Shown here: piece by piece, positions 45,893 through 56,200 of the stretch
Layout of the letters: each line of letters starts with the position of its first letter
Position numbering within the stretch: position 1 is the first letter of the stretch
Assembly: GCF_026155325.1 (NCBI RefSeq)
Contig: NZ_JAPFPW010000010.1
Coordinates: 1-64,000, forward strand
Reading direction: 5' to 3'
DNA from: Desulfobotulus pelophilus
GTDB taxonomy: Bacteria; Desulfobacterota; Desulfobacteria; Desulfobacterales; ASO4-4
DNA length: 64,000 nt
Translations under genes and position numbers: made by a program
The notes under the pieces: model-generated
Told to the model about the DNA's origin: nothing
The model's input: only the letters and a program-made list of their open reading frames with translations
Databases searched by the model: none

Positions 45893-47965
45893 ATGCCTCC
45901 AGCCCCCAGTTCGGCCTATCCCCTTCCGGAAGCAGATTCAGAAACCCCGGCCTCTGCATGGAAAAAACCAGAAACATTACCACTTCTCATCCTGGCTCTG
46001 GCCGTTGCCGCAGGCCCTCAGTTTCTTCATCAGCCCCTCTGGCTCTCCGCTGCCGTAGTACTGACCTGGGTGCTGTGCCTTGCCATGGCGAGGGGCAGGG
46101 TCGCCATGCCGGGTAAAAAAACACTGGCAGTCCTTACCTGGTCATGTTTCCTGATTATTCTTGGCGGGAGCAGCGGGTCTTTTGCTCAGGATGCCGGATC
46201 ACGTCTGCTGCTCATCATGGCAGCCCTGAAAGTTCTGGAGGTAAAGACCCGGAGGGATGCCATGGCCCTTGTGTTCATTGCCCACCTCCTTGTACTGTCC
46301 AGTCTGCTCTATTCCGAATCCCTTGCCATGGCCCTTTATCTGGCTGCCGCCCTTATTCTGAACCACGGTGTTCTCGGCCTTCTTCATGACCCGGAAGCCG
46401 GGATCGGACAAAAAATCCGGAATGCATCCCTTCTTTTCATTCTGGCGGCTCCACTTGCCTTCACCCTGTTTATCATCTTTCCCAGACTGGCAAGTCCCCT
46501 GTGGGGAATACAGCAGCCATCCTCTGCCGCCGCAACAGGGTTTTCCGACCACCTCCAGCCCGGCCTTGTCACCAGTCTTGCAAGGGACCGGAGCCCGGCC
46601 TTCCGCGTTCATTTTGAAGGTGCGGTTCCTTCCTCTGAATCGCGCTATTTCAGGGGAATCATATTCCGGAATGCCACTGAAACCGCATGGCTCCCGGACA
46701 GAACACACCAGCCCGCCGCTCCTGCCGCAGCACTGTCTTCCCCATGGGTTCGCTATCACATCATACTGGAACCCCACCGCCAGCCATGGCTCTTTACTCT
46801 GGACTGGCCCATGGAAGGAACGCCGGACAGCCTTCTGACAGACACCGGACTGATGCATGGCAAAGAACCCGTCAGACAGCGTACGGGCTACACCCTCCGT
46901 GCTACCCGGACAAGTCACCATCTTGCCCCTCCTGAAGAAAGGGATCTCTATCTGCCTCCGGAAAGTAACCCACGGGCACAGGCACTGGGGAAAAGCATTC
47001 TGGCTACAGGCAGAACGGACCGTGAAAGATTGCAGGCTCTGACAGACTGGTTCATGGAAAAACCCTTTCACTACACCCTGAATCCCGGCATCCTTCCGGA
47101 AAAAAACGCCATGGATGTCTTTCTCTTTGAAACCAGAAAGGGATATTGTGAACACTATGCCATGGGCTTTGCCCTGCTGGCTCGGGCAGCGGGTATTCCC
47201 AGCCGTATTGTAGGGGGGTATCAGGGCGGGGAGGTGAATCCTGTGGGGTCCTATCTTCTGGTACGCCAGTCCCATGCCCATGCCTGGACAGAGGTATTCC
47301 TTGAAAAAGAAGGATGGCAGCGCTTTGACCCCACGGCCTTCATTGCACCGGACCGCCTGGAAGAAGGCGGCATGGAGGCCTCCCTTTCCGAAGAGGACAG
47401 GCGCGAGCTGGCACAGGCCAGAGACCGGGGCAGAATGGGAATACAGCTGCGCCCCTTTCTCCTTGTCTGGGACAGTGCCACCTGGTTCTGGCACAGACAG
47501 GTACTATCCTATACCCATGCCCGCCAGCAGCTCTTTTTTTCTGAAGCGGTCTCCTGGCTGGGAGACAGAAAACAGCCATTTTTCACCATTCTGGCACTCT
47601 GTCTGCTCTTCCTTTTTCTACGGTGTCTGACAAAGATGTTTCTCATGGGCTGGAACAAAGAGAAAAAAGAAAAGCTGCCCGTGGCCTGGCAGCTTTTCTG
47701 TCGCAGAATGGCAGATGCCGGACTGCCGAGGCATCCAGCGGAAGGGCCGGCGGATTACGGAGCAAGAATTTGTAGCCAGAGGCCGGATCTTTGCGCTGAT
47801 ACAGCCCCCCTGATAGAAACCTATATACGGCTCCGCTATGGCACTGAGCACCCGGACAGGGTGGATGTGGAACTTTTTCTCCAACAAATCAAAAAACGAA
47901 AAATCCCCTCTACAAGAACAGCTGAACGGAATCCCTTTCCCGGAAGACCGAAAACCGGCCCATGA
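45893..47965 (+). CDS. TgpA-type membrane transglutaminase-like protein (DUF3488)
   Basis: 690 aa. N-terminal membrane helices (about residues 24-200), then a periplasmic transglutaminase core with Cys419 (RKGYCEHYAMGFA), His in RQSHAHAWTEVF and Asp in RFDPT, and a further membrane helix near 565-582 with a cytoplasmic tail (DUF4129-like). TgpA of Pseudomonas is the best known member; substrates are unclear. AAGGGAACC precedes the ATG. Third gene of the MoxR operon. Confidence 0.9.
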   Translation: MPPAPSSAYPLPEADSETPASAWKKPETLPLLILALAVAAGPQFLHQPLWLSAAVVLTWVLCLAMARGRVAMPGKKTLAVLTWSCFLIILGGSSGSFAQDAGSRLLLIMAALKVLEVKTRRDAMALVFIAHLLVLSSLLYSESLAMALYLAAALILNHGVLGLLHDPEAGIGQKIRNASLLFILAAPLAFTLFIIFPRLASPLWGIQQPSSAAATGFSDHLQPGLVTSLARDRSPAFRVHFEGAVPSSESRYFRGIIFRNATETAWLPDRTHQPAAPAAALSSPWVRYHIILEPHRQPWLFTLDWPMEGTPDSLLTDTGLMHGKEPVRQRTGYTLRATRTSHHLAPPEERDLYLPPESNPRAQALGKSILATGRTDRERLQALTDWFMEKPFHYTLNPGILPEKNAMDVFLFETRKGYCEHYAMGFALLARAAGIPSRIVGGYQGGEVNPVGSYLLVRQSHAHAWTEVFLEKEGWQRFDPTAFIAPDRLEEGGMEASLSEEDRRELAQARDRGRMGIQLRPFLLVWDSATWFWHRQVLSYTHARQQLFFSEAVSWLGDRKQPFFTILALCLLFLFLRCLTKMFLMGWNKEKKEKLPVAWQLFCRRMADAGLPRHPAEGPADYGARICSQRPDLCADTAPLIETYIRLRYGTEHPDRVDVELFLQQIKKRKIPSTRTAERNPFPGRPKTGP

Positions 47966-48029
47966 AACAGGCCTGCGCCGGTACGGAATCCTTACGGCTG
48001 AACATCCGCCTTCGGTGGTATTTCTGCTC

Positions 48030-49970
48030 TTATGCAGATGAGCCCGCAACGGTTTCCAGATGCTGCATACGCCAATACAAACCCTTCTGACTCAGCAGTT
48101 CATCATGGGTTCCACTTTCCACAATGCGACCCCTGCGCAGCACAAGAATCCGGTCCGCGTGACGGGCCGTGGAAAGGCGGTGGGCAATGAGAAAGGTGGT
48201 TCGCCCCTTCATGAGCCGGGAAAGGGCCTCCTGTACCACCCCTTCTGACAAAGAATCCACATAACTGGTAGCCTCATCCAGAATGAGAATTTCAGGATCC
48301 CTCGCAAAAGCCCTTGCAATGGAAACCAGCTGGCGCTCACCGCTGGAAAGGGGTTTACCGTCTTCTTCCAGAAGGGTATCCAGCCCCATGGGCAGTCGGG
48401 AAAGGAGCAGGCCACATCCGGCATCCCGCAGAATTCCTTCCAGCTTTGCATCATGAAGGCCCTTTTCTTCCGACTGTATATTATCCCGCAGGGTACCGGC
48501 AAAGAGAAAGGGATCCTGCATCACCATGGCAATACGGCTCCGCCAGCTTTCCAGACAAAGTTCCCGGAGATCCACTCCGTTCACAAGAACCAACCCCTGA
48601 GCAGGGTCCCAAAAGCGTACCAGAAGGCTCACAAGGGAAGTTTTTCCCGCTCCGGTGGGGCCAACAATGGCAAGGGTCTCTCCCTTTCTGACCTCAAAAT
48701 CCAAATCCTTCAGAATGGGCGTATCCGTTTCATAACCAAAGGAAAGGCGGGAAAAAGCAAGTTTCTCCACCGGTCCCGGATCCCTGCCTCCTTTTTTTCC
48801 TTCGGCCCCTTCCGGCTCATCAAGAATCTGAAAAAGACGCTCCGCACTGGAAAAGGCATTCTGCAGGGTGTTGTACTTTTCCGCAATATCTCTTACCGGT
48901 CTGAAAAACATACGGAGGTAGGAAATAAAAGCCACAAGTATCCCGAGGGAAATGCCGTCTGCCACCACACGAAGCCCACCATAATAAAGGATCAGAGCAA
49001 GCCCCACAGTACTCAGAATTTCCATGGCTGGCATGAACACGGCAAAAATTTTCACCTGCCTCATTCCGGCTTCGTAATGGCTGTAGCTCACCTTTTCAAA
49101 GACCCGCCCTGTTTCCTTCTGCCAGCCAAAAAGACGGATGACCGTCATGCCGCCGATGGTTTCGGAAAAACGGGAGTTGATTTCTGCTATGCGGACCCGC
49201 AGCTCCCGAAAAGCCTTTCGGGAGCTTTTAGCAAAAAAAACGGCAATCACCACAACCAGCGGCAGAATACTTACGGTCACCATTGCCAGGCGCACATCCA
49301 GCAGAAAAAGCATGATCACAATGCCGATGACCAGAAAAAAATCCTTGAACACAAAGGTGACAACGGAGGTGAACATTTCACTTACATTCTCCACATCTCC
49401 GGTCACCCTTGTAACCATACGCCCCAGGGGTGTTCCATGAAAATAGGAAAGGGGCAGTCTGCGCATGTGGGCAAAAATGGCCAGGCGGATATCATAAATG
49501 ATCCGCTGGCCTCCGAGTTCCAGAAGAAGGGTATGGATAAAGGTGATACTGGCGTGTGCAAGGGCTATGGCCAGCAGCATAAAGGCAATAACCACCACAC
49601 CCTTCCCGTCCGCTTCCCTGAGGGCCATACGGGTTTTCCCATCGGCCAGATCCAGGCTGTCCCGAAAAACAAACACCCCTTCTTTTTCCCCGTCCCTTGC
49701 CTCGGGAAAATTCTGCAGAAAGACCGCCACAAGGGGATTCTGCGGGTCCACCTCCACACTGTCTGCTCCAATGGATGAAACGGGAACAATGTAGCGATCC
49801 ACCGCCTGTTTGGTCAGCCATGGAATGGCCAGATCCAGAGCCGTCAGTGCAAATACCAGCATGACAGCCAGCCCGAACACCAGCATGTGTGGACGCATGA
49901 AGGGAAAGAGACGGCGCACAAGGCCCATATCATCCATTCTCTTCAAGGCTTTTTCCTCAAAGGCCCTCAT
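48030..49970 (-). CDS. ABC exporter half, permease-ATPase (heterodimer subunit B)
   Basis: 646 aa. A six-helix ABC exporter domain (residues 15-350) has an unusually long loop between helices 1 and 2 (about 55-115). The nucleotide-binding domain has Walker A GPTGAGKTS, signature LSSGERQ and Walker B with catalytic Glu, LILDEATSYVD, then the H-loop His in IAHRLST. Its start overlaps the stop of the partner (ATGA). By analogy with SmdB/TM288 it is the catalytically complete subunit. Confidence 0.9.
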   Translation of the reverse strand: MRAFEEKALKRMDDMGLVRRLFPFMRPHMLVFGLAVMLVFALTALDLAIPWLTKQAVDRYIVPVSSIGADSVEVDPQNPLVAVFLQNFPEARDGEKEGVFVFRDSLDLADGKTRMALREADGKGVVVIAFMLLAIALAHASITFIHTLLLELGGQRIIYDIRLAIFAHMRRLPLSYFHGTPLGRMVTRVTGDVENVSEMFTSVVTFVFKDFFLVIGIVIMLFLLDVRLAMVTVSILPLVVVIAVFFAKSSRKAFRELRVRIAEINSRFSETIGGMTVIRLFGWQKETGRVFEKVSYSHYEAGMRQVKIFAVFMPAMEILSTVGLALILYYGGLRVVADGISLGILVAFISYLRMFFRPVRDIAEKYNTLQNAFSSAERLFQILDEPEGAEGKKGGRDPGPVEKLAFSRLSFGYETDTPILKDLDFEVRKGETLAIVGPTGAGKTSLVSLLVRFWDPAQGLVLVNGVDLRELCLESWRSRIAMVMQDPFLFAGTLRDNIQSEEKGLHDAKLEGILRDAGCGLLLSRLPMGLDTLLEEDGKPLSSGERQLVSIARAFARDPEILILDEATSYVDSLSEGVVQEALSRLMKGRTTFLIAHRLSTARHADRILVLRRGRIVESGTHDELLSQKGLYWRMQHLETVAGSSA

Positions 49971-51712
49971 TCTCCGTCCTCCGAAAGCTCTGCTTCCATG
50001 GCCTGAATGCGCCAGGTTCTGGCGTAATAATCATCTTCTTTCATAAGCTCTTCATGGCTGCCTGCGGCGCGGATACGACCTTCTTCCATCACCACAATCA
50101 TATCGGAGTGAGAAACGGCAGCAAAACGATGGGAAGCCAGAATCCGGGTCCTTCCTTCAAGGCTATCCAGCATTCGTATCATCCGACCTGCGGTCACCGT
50201 ATCCACCTGGCTCACGGGATCATCGAGAAGCAGCACCTGCGCCGGAAGCAAAAGGGTACGGGCCAGAGCCACCCGCTGCTTCTGCCCTCCGGAAAGGGTT
50301 ACCCCGCGCTCGCCCACCAGCGTATCCAGCCCCATGGGGAGGGATGCCAGCGTCTCCCTGAGCTGTGCCGCATCACAGGCTGCTTCCAGAACATGCTCAT
50401 CCACAGGCATCAGACCTGAAATATTAGCCCTCAGTGTTCCGGAAAAAATCCATGGCTCCTGCGGCAGAAAATGAACGGCTTTGCGAAACTCATCAAAAGA
50501 GTAGTCCCTGACAGGGGTTCCGTCCAGAAGGATAGTTCCGGAATCCGGATCATACAGTCTGGCCAGAAGCTGCAGCAGGGTGCTTTTACCACTTCCCGGC
50601 GGACCCGTAATGCCTACCCGGGTTCCAGCCGGAATCTCCAGAGAAATATCCGCCAGCACAGGCACAAGACCGGATTCGAATGAAAAGCAGATATCTCGCA
50701 GGGAAAGACTGCCTTGAACCGGCCCGTGCTTCTGAGCACCATCGGGCTCCCGGACACTGGCCTCGCTTTCCATAACAAGGGCCAGTCGTTCCAGAGATGC
50801 CTTGCCCCGCTGGATGAGATTGGTTATCCAGCCAAGGGCCATCATGGGCCAGGTCAGCATACCCAGATAGGAGAGAAAAGCCACAAAGTCCCCTGTGCTG
50901 ATCCGCCCATGAATCACCATCCATCCACCCGCTCCCACGACGATGGCCAGAGCCATATTGGTGAACAGCACCATTAATGGCATCATCAGGCCCGTAGTGC
51001 GGGCCAGTGCCATACGGCGGGACAGGTAATCCGCAGAATGGGCGGCAAGACGACGATCCATGAGCGAACCCATACCGAAAACCTTGACCACCCGGATACC
51101 GGAAAAGCCCTCCCGCACCATTTCAGTCATATCTCCCAGACCTTCCTGCACAGCGGTGTAGTTTGTGTGCATGCGCTTTCCCATCATCCGGGTGGTGAAA
51201 ACGATAAAGGGCATGGGGATCAGGGCCAGCAGGGTAAGAGGACCACTGATCCAGAGCATGAAACCAACGGCAGCACCACCAAGGAGAAGGGCATCCGTTA
51301 TGGCCACTATGCCCATGCCCGTGGCCATGCGCACATTCATGATGTCACTGGTGGCCCGGGACATGAGATCACCCGTACGGTTCCTGTCATAAAAAGAAGC
51401 ATCCAGAGTCAGAAGATGGGTATAAAGCCTGTCCCTGAGACCCCGCTCGATCTTTCGGGAAGTACCGATGAGACAGTGCCGCCAGCCGTAACGAAAAAAA
51501 CCGATCACTATGGCAAGACCGGCCACAATAAGACCATAGGTCAGAAGATCTCCGTGGGTGGCAGTTCTGTCCGAAAGACCGTCCACCACATGCTTGACCA
51601 CCCTCGGAATCCAGAGCTGCAGACCGTCCACCAGAAGAAGACAGATAAAACCTGTCAGCAGCAGATAACGGTTTGCCACCAGATGGGGGTGCAGAAGACG
51701 ATAGGGTTTCAT
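49967..51712 (-). CDS. ABC exporter half, permease-ATPase (heterodimer subunit A, degenerate site)
   Basis: 581 aa, standard exporter layout. Walker A GPPGSGKST, signature LSGGQKQRV, but Walker B reads LLLDDPVSQVD with Asp in place of the catalytic Glu, the mark of the non-hydrolysing subunit in heterodimeric exporters (TM287/SmdA type). GGAG lies upstream of the ATG. The pair forms one operon; the substrate (drug, lipid or peptide) cannot be read from sequence. Confidence 0.9.
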   Translation of the reverse strand: MKPYRLLHPHLVANRYLLLTGFICLLLVDGLQLWIPRVVKHVVDGLSDRTATHGDLLTYGLIVAGLAIVIGFFRYGWRHCLIGTSRKIERGLRDRLYTHLLTLDASFYDRNRTGDLMSRATSDIMNVRMATGMGIVAITDALLLGGAAVGFMLWISGPLTLLALIPMPFIVFTTRMMGKRMHTNYTAVQEGLGDMTEMVREGFSGIRVVKVFGMGSLMDRRLAAHSADYLSRRMALARTTGLMMPLMVLFTNMALAIVVGAGGWMVIHGRISTGDFVAFLSYLGMLTWPMMALGWITNLIQRGKASLERLALVMESEASVREPDGAQKHGPVQGSLSLRDICFSFESGLVPVLADISLEIPAGTRVGITGPPGSGKSTLLQLLARLYDPDSGTILLDGTPVRDYSFDEFRKAVHFLPQEPWIFSGTLRANISGLMPVDEHVLEAACDAAQLRETLASLPMGLDTLVGERGVTLSGGQKQRVALARTLLLPAQVLLLDDPVSQVDTVTAGRMIRMLDSLEGRTRILASHRFAAVSHSDMIVVMEEGRIRAAGSHEELMKEDDYYARTWRIQAMEAELSEDGE

Positions 51713-51910
51713 ACATTATCTCCGTTCCGTTATCCGGACGTTCCGTCCGGGCGTACGGGCACCATGCACCCGCCGGTCTTTTCGGTCAAGCCGAACTTTT
51801 TATAGGCACCCTTCTTGTATCCGGCCACAGGATGCCCTATATTTTATGACAATCCAAAGGGAAAAGTCCTTATTCCTTTTACAATCGCAACCTATATATC
51901 CGGATATTCC

Positions 51911-53962
51911 ATGGCCCCCAGAGTCCGTCCCACACCGCAGCGTATCTTTGCCTCCCTCGAATCCGGGAATACTTCCGCCACGGACCTTCTTCGCCAGATT
52001 ACGGACTGGCTGCGTCCTGAACCCGGAGAAAACATGGATACCGTATGCCGACGCATCGATCTGCTGGACAAGGCACAGGAAGAGAACCCCGATGCCAGCG
52101 AAAAAATAGCCACCATTCTTCAAGAATGGCTGGGACGCGCCAACTATTTTCTTGCCTTTGCCGTACTCGGACTTTTTTCCCGTCAAGGATTCATGCGGGA
52201 GCTGGGCAAACGCATCTATGAGCACATCAACCCCCTGCCTCTCAACGGTGACAGCCTTTCCGATGCCCTTTCCCTCATCTTCCATCATCCGGAAGATCCC
52301 CAGTGGGTTCAGGACCTTCCGGATGAAAGCTGGATGCATCTTTTCCGCATTTTATGGAATGCGGAAAGCGGAGATGCTCCCAGGCTTCTTGAAAAATCCA
52401 TCAGTGAACTCCTCTATGCCATGGAAATGCTGTCCATATGGGTGGCTGGCGAAGAGCTGGAACCGGATCTGGTACGGCTGGAGCCAAGAATTGTATCCAG
52501 AGACTCTGCCTTTGTGGCTCTGCAGCGGGAGATTGCCCGCTACTGCCGGCATTATGAGGCATGGATACATGGTGAGATCAGAGAACTGGAAGACGATGCC
52601 CATGCACGGGTACTTCTGGATCAGTGCATGCAGGCGGTCACTGCTTTCCGAAAAAAATCCGTTACCAAAGGAACCAGCATTCCCCTTTCCTATCTGCTGG
52701 AACGGCTGGACCAAACCCTGAAACGCATTCAGGACATCCTTGATATTCTCACACCAATGAGACAAAAAGTTACCGAAAAAACAGCCATCCGTCTTTTTAA
52801 GGAACTGGTGACCGCCAGCCGTCAGCGCCGAAGTGTACGCGCCCTTTTTCAACGGAACATCCGGCTTCTTTCCCGCAGCATTACGGAGAATGCCAGTGAT
52901 CACGGCGAACACTACATTACCCGCAGCCGCAAAGATTATTTCGCCATGCTCCGTTCCGGTGCTGGAGGAGGAATCATCATCGCCCTCATGGCCCTCATCA
53001 AAATCCGTATTATGGGCCTGGCCCTTGCCCCTCTGCCAGAAACCATCCTTGTCAGCCTGAACTACGGGTTTGGCTTCATGCTCATCCATATTCTCCATTT
53101 TACGGTGGCCACCAAACAGCCAGCCATGACCGCTGCCCGGCTGGCCGAAGCCATTCAGCAGGGCGAACACGGCGGTGCCAACCCCAAAAAGATTGCTGCC
53201 CTCCTTGTTCAGGTTGCCCGCTCCCAGTTCATTGCCATAGTGGGCAATGTGAGCGTTGCCCTTTCCCTGGCCTTTGCCATCGGATGGGTGTATGCCCTGC
53301 TTCGGGGCTTCCCCCTGCTCAGCCATGAAGCCTGTGAATATCAGATTTACGAACTTAAACCCTTTGCCAGCCTTGCCCTTCTCCATGCCTGCATTGCCGG
53401 TCTCTGGCTTTTTGTGGCCGGTCTTACGGCCGGTTTTTTTGATAACCGGGCAGCCTATATCGGCCTCAGAGACCGTTTAAAAAACCACCCCCTCCTCCGC
53501 CCCCTGCTGCCGGAAAAACAAAGAGCCGCCCTTGCCGACTATATCCATGAAAATTACGGAGCTCTTGTGGGAAACTTTTTTTTCGGCGTGCTGCTGGGGA
53601 GCACAGCCTACATAGGCATGCTTCTGGGACTCCCCCTGGGAATCCGGCACGTAGCCTTTGCATCGGGGAATCTCGGATATGCCATGGCCTTTGATTTCCC
53701 GGGTTTTTTCACTTTTCTGCTTTATTTCCTGTTTGTCAGCCTGATTTCCTTCTGTAATCTCTGGGTCAGCTTCAGCCTGGCCCTTTCCGTCGCACTCAGG
53801 TCAAGGAACACCCGTATACAAAGCTTTTCAAAGGTGATGTTTTTTTTCAAAGAACAGGTCAAGGCCGCCCCCCTTTCCCTTTTTTTCCCCCCTGCGGATA
53901 CGGCAGCCGAAAAAAAAGATCAATCCTCCAGCAGCCATGGGCATCAAGATGATTCTGGTTAA
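51911..53962 (+). CDS. Gcr-type 'site-specific recombinase' family membrane protein
   Basis: 683 aa, COG4389/PF10136. The first 370 residues are soluble and helical (LLDKAQEENPDASEKIATILQ and onward); the second half has several membrane helices with HFTVATKQPAMTAA and SRSQFIAIVGNV-like conserved blocks. The family name comes from Neisseria work on pilin variation; no recombinase fold or catalytic residues are apparent and the membrane topology argues against DNA recombination. ATG 51911 has only a weak GGAT site; longer in-frame starts exist. Confidence 0.8.
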   Translation: MAPRVRPTPQRIFASLESGNTSATDLLRQITDWLRPEPGENMDTVCRRIDLLDKAQEENPDASEKIATILQEWLGRANYFLAFAVLGLFSRQGFMRELGKRIYEHINPLPLNGDSLSDALSLIFHHPEDPQWVQDLPDESWMHLFRILWNAESGDAPRLLEKSISELLYAMEMLSIWVAGEELEPDLVRLEPRIVSRDSAFVALQREIARYCRHYEAWIHGEIRELEDDAHARVLLDQCMQAVTAFRKKSVTKGTSIPLSYLLERLDQTLKRIQDILDILTPMRQKVTEKTAIRLFKELVTASRQRRSVRALFQRNIRLLSRSITENASDHGEHYITRSRKDYFAMLRSGAGGGIIIALMALIKIRIMGLALAPLPETILVSLNYGFGFMLIHILHFTVATKQPAMTAARLAEAIQQGEHGGANPKKIAALLVQVARSQFIAIVGNVSVALSLAFAIGWVYALLRGFPLLSHEACEYQIYELKPFASLALLHACIAGLWLFVAGLTAGFFDNRAAYIGLRDRLKNHPLLRPLLPEKQRAALADYIHENYGALVGNFFFGVLLGSTAYIGMLLGLPLGIRHVAFASGNLGYAMAFDFPGFFTFLLYFLFVSLISFCNLWVSFSLALSVALRSRNTRIQSFSKVMFFFKEQVKAAPLSLFFPPADTAAEKKDQSSSSHGHQDDSG

Positions 53963-54088
53963 CTTTTATCACAAAAACAGTAAAACCCCACTTGTTTTTT
54001 CCCCATGGATGCCTTATGGTTAAATCAGGCTTTTTTACAAACCGTAAAAAAGCAGGATGCCCTTAGAACAATACAGAAAGGAGCAACC

Positions 54089-54349
54089 ATGGAAAAAAGC
54101 ACAAGACTGGCAGAACGCAGACATCACAAAGCCAGGGTAAGAAAAAAAAGAATGGATCTTGTAGCCCACTGGAAGGCACACAATCCAAGAGCACATGGTG
54201 TGGCAGTGGAAACCCCCACAGCGGTGGCACCATATAAGGAAAAAATGCCCAGTCTTCAGGTTCTCCGCTACAAAAACTGGCGCAAGGTAGCCAAGGAGGC
54301 CTGGGATATCAGTTTTGTACAGGGAAACCGACAAGTGATCTTCCACTGA
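54089..54349 (+). CDS. Small basic hypothetical protein
   Basis: 86 aa, not recognised. Rich in Lys, Arg and His in the first 40 residues (RLAERRHHKARVRKKRMD), then a Pro/Val linker and a C-terminal part with LRYKNWRKVAKEAWDISFV. No membrane segment or signal peptide; the composition would suit a nucleic-acid-binding or ribosome-associated protein. AAAGGAG precedes the ATG, and the gene has its own strong terminator. Confidence 0.7.
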   Translation: MEKSTRLAERRHHKARVRKKRMDLVAHWKAHNPRAHGVAVETPTAVAPYKEKMPSLQVLRYKNWRKVAKEAWDISFVQGNRQVIFH

Positions 54350-54408
54350 TATACATATGATACGTTGAGAACGGCTGGCAGAAAGTTATTTCTCCGGCCT
54401 TTCATCTT

Positions 54409-54462
54409 CCCTAAAAATTAAAAAGGAATCCCATTGCCGGGATTCCTTTTTAATTTTTAGGG
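54409..54462. terminator. Strong bidirectional terminator
   Basis: A 24-bp perfect stem (54409-54432 with 54439-54462) and a 6-nt loop ATTGCC; the core is GGAATCCC/GGGATTCC flanked by A- and T-runs on either side. It ends both the small basic gene (+) and the LEA14 gene (-). Confidence 0.95.
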
Positions 54463-54546
54463 TGTCTGGCAACCCGCCGGTGCTGTACTTCCGGCTGACA
54501 ACTGGCAATGATTATCCAAAATCTGTCCTGACGGTCACAATCAGCT

Positions 54547-55413
54547 TCACTGGCTGACCCCCACCCTGCCCTGCAGCCTCGTTGTAAAAGGAATACGTTT
54601 CAAAGCTGGCAGACTGCTTGCCAGTTCACTCTCAAAAGACAGATGGTAATGCAGATCCACCCCATGCAGCAGTGTTTCATAAAGCGCAAAGCTTGACCGG
54701 CTGAAAGCAAAGCTCATAGGAAGCACAATTTCCTTTTCTTCTCCAGCTTCCCAAACAACCTTTTTGTTTACCTGACCATCGGCTGCGGACTTCCCGTTCA
54801 GGACGATCCCATAGGTGACATATTCCAGAGAAAGGGCAAAATCGTTGGCATTGTGCAGAAGAATACGCAGGCTCAGCTCCGCCCCTCCCATACTCAGCTC
54901 TTCCAGGGTCAGTCCTGCCACCCGGATTCCGGGCAACTGCGGCACAGGGATGCTCGACGCAGCGTTCAAAGGCAACCGCACCTTCCCCACCACAGGAACC
55001 TCAAAACCCATTCCGCCTGTAAAGGCAAGGTCAAGGGTCTTCATCTCCCGTCCGTGGACCAGCAATCCTGCGATCTCTCGAAACTCGACAACAAGCGGAA
55101 GGGTCAGTTTTCGGCTCTGACCCGCTGGCAGGCGGCCGGACTCTTCCATGCTCCCGGACAGAACCTTTACCTGCTGCAGTTCCAGAGCATAATCCAGCTC
55201 TCCCAGATGGATGTCATAGGGATTGGGATTAAACACCTCCACATCCACCAGCATACGGGCTTGCTCCATGGAAAGTTCAGACAAACGGATATCACTGACC
55301 CTGGCCTGGGGCTGCTGCCAGGCACCGGAGCCTTCCAGAAGGACGCAGCCACCGGAAGTCATCATGCAGAAATATACAAAAACGAAACAGATACCCATTT
55401 TATTTTTCAGCAT
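54547..55413 (-). CDS. LEA type 2 (WHy domain) lipoprotein
   Basis: About 288 aa. The lipoprotein signal ends in SGGC (residues 20-23). Two LEA14/WHy-like beta domains follow: ARMLVDVEVFNPNPYDIHLGELDYAL and AELSLRILLHNANDFALSLEYV, each with the N-P-N/N-A-N-D motif. Such proteins sit in the periplasm anchored to a membrane and are linked to stress; the mechanism is unknown. The start at 55413 gives a proper signal peptide; longer frames to 55473 lack one. Follows the DUF2937 gene by 60 bp. Confidence 0.8.
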   Translation of the reverse strand: MLKNKMGICFVFVYFCMMTSGGCVLLEGSGAWQQPQARVSDIRLSELSMEQARMLVDVEVFNPNPYDIHLGELDYALELQQVKVLSGSMEESGRLPAGQSRKLTLPLVVEFREIAGLLVHGREMKTLDLAFTGGMGFEVPVVGKVRLPLNAASSIPVPQLPGIRVAGLTLEELSMGGAELSLRILLHNANDFALSLEYVTYGIVLNGKSAADGQVNKKVVWEAGEEKEIVLPMSFAFSRSSFALYETLLHGVDLHYHLSFESELASSLPALKRIPFTTRLQGRVGVSQ

Positions 55414-55473
55414 ATTCTTTTTATATCCCCCTGAATCGACTCTTCCCATACTACAGGATCTGTTGGTACCCAT

Positions 55474-56019
55474 CTACAGAAACCCTTCCGGAAAAGATCC
55501 GCCGGGATGCCTGCCTGGTCTTTTTGGCCGCCGAACCATGCGCACCAGACCCGCAAACAGCATCTCCGGAAAAAGCGCCGTCAGAATGCCGGACATAAGG
55601 CCCGCAATGATGGCTGTGCCATTGAGCTTCAGCGAATAATCATAATGCTCCCACACAAAATCACGAACGTCTTTCACAGGACTTACGAAAACATGGAAAA
55701 AAGCGCGGAACCACCCTTTTTGAAACGCAGCCAGAGCTTCCTGCAACTCAAGATTCCGTTCATGAATATGGTGGATACTCTCTCCGCCATCACCAAAAAC
55801 CGGATCTCCGCTTTCACGGTAATGATGAACCAGAGCCTTTATATCACCACTGAAATATCTGTCCGCATCCTGCTGAAAGCCTGCAAGACTTCGGGTGGAT
55901 TCCAGAAGACGGGCTTCCAGGCTTTTCCCGTAGGCATCCATGAAGGAAGGAATCTGAATCCCCGCCATCACACCGCATAGAAAAAGCACCATGCGGACAT
56001 AATCCATGACTCTGGCCAT
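55474..56019 (-). CDS. DUF2937 family membrane protein
   Basis: 181 aa. An N-terminal membrane helix (residues 5-22: VRMVLFLCGVMAGIQIPSF), a soluble helical part (LEARLLESTRSLAGFQQDADRY) and a C-terminal helix pair near 140-165 match PF11157, of unknown function. GGAGG precedes ATG 56019; the longer start at 56046 lacks a site. Probably co-transcribed with the LEA14 lipoprotein. Confidence 0.75.
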   Translation of the reverse strand: MARVMDYVRMVLFLCGVMAGIQIPSFMDAYGKSLEARLLESTRSLAGFQQDADRYFSGDIKALVHHYRESGDPVFGDGGESIHHIHERNLELQEALAAFQKGWFRAFFHVFVSPVKDVRDFVWEHYDYSLKLNGTAIIAGLMSGILTALFPEMLFAGLVRMVRRPKRPGRHPGGSFPEGFL

Positions 56020-56200
56020 CACAAACCTCCACCGGATCCACTTCATGAATCATGCCGCACCGGAATAAAACCATCCCATACGAACAAAGCTTTGCCACCG
56101 ATAGAGCAGGCTACCCGCAGAGCAGAAAACCCCGGCAGAGCCGAGGTTTTCTTCCGGTTGAACAGACCTCTGGGGACTATCCGCACGGCACATCTTTCCA

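Noticed and set aside
51911-53962. Functional DNA recombinase encoded by the Gcr-type gene
   Set aside because: The protein has several membrane helices and no recognisable tyrosine or serine recombinase active site; only the family name suggests recombination.
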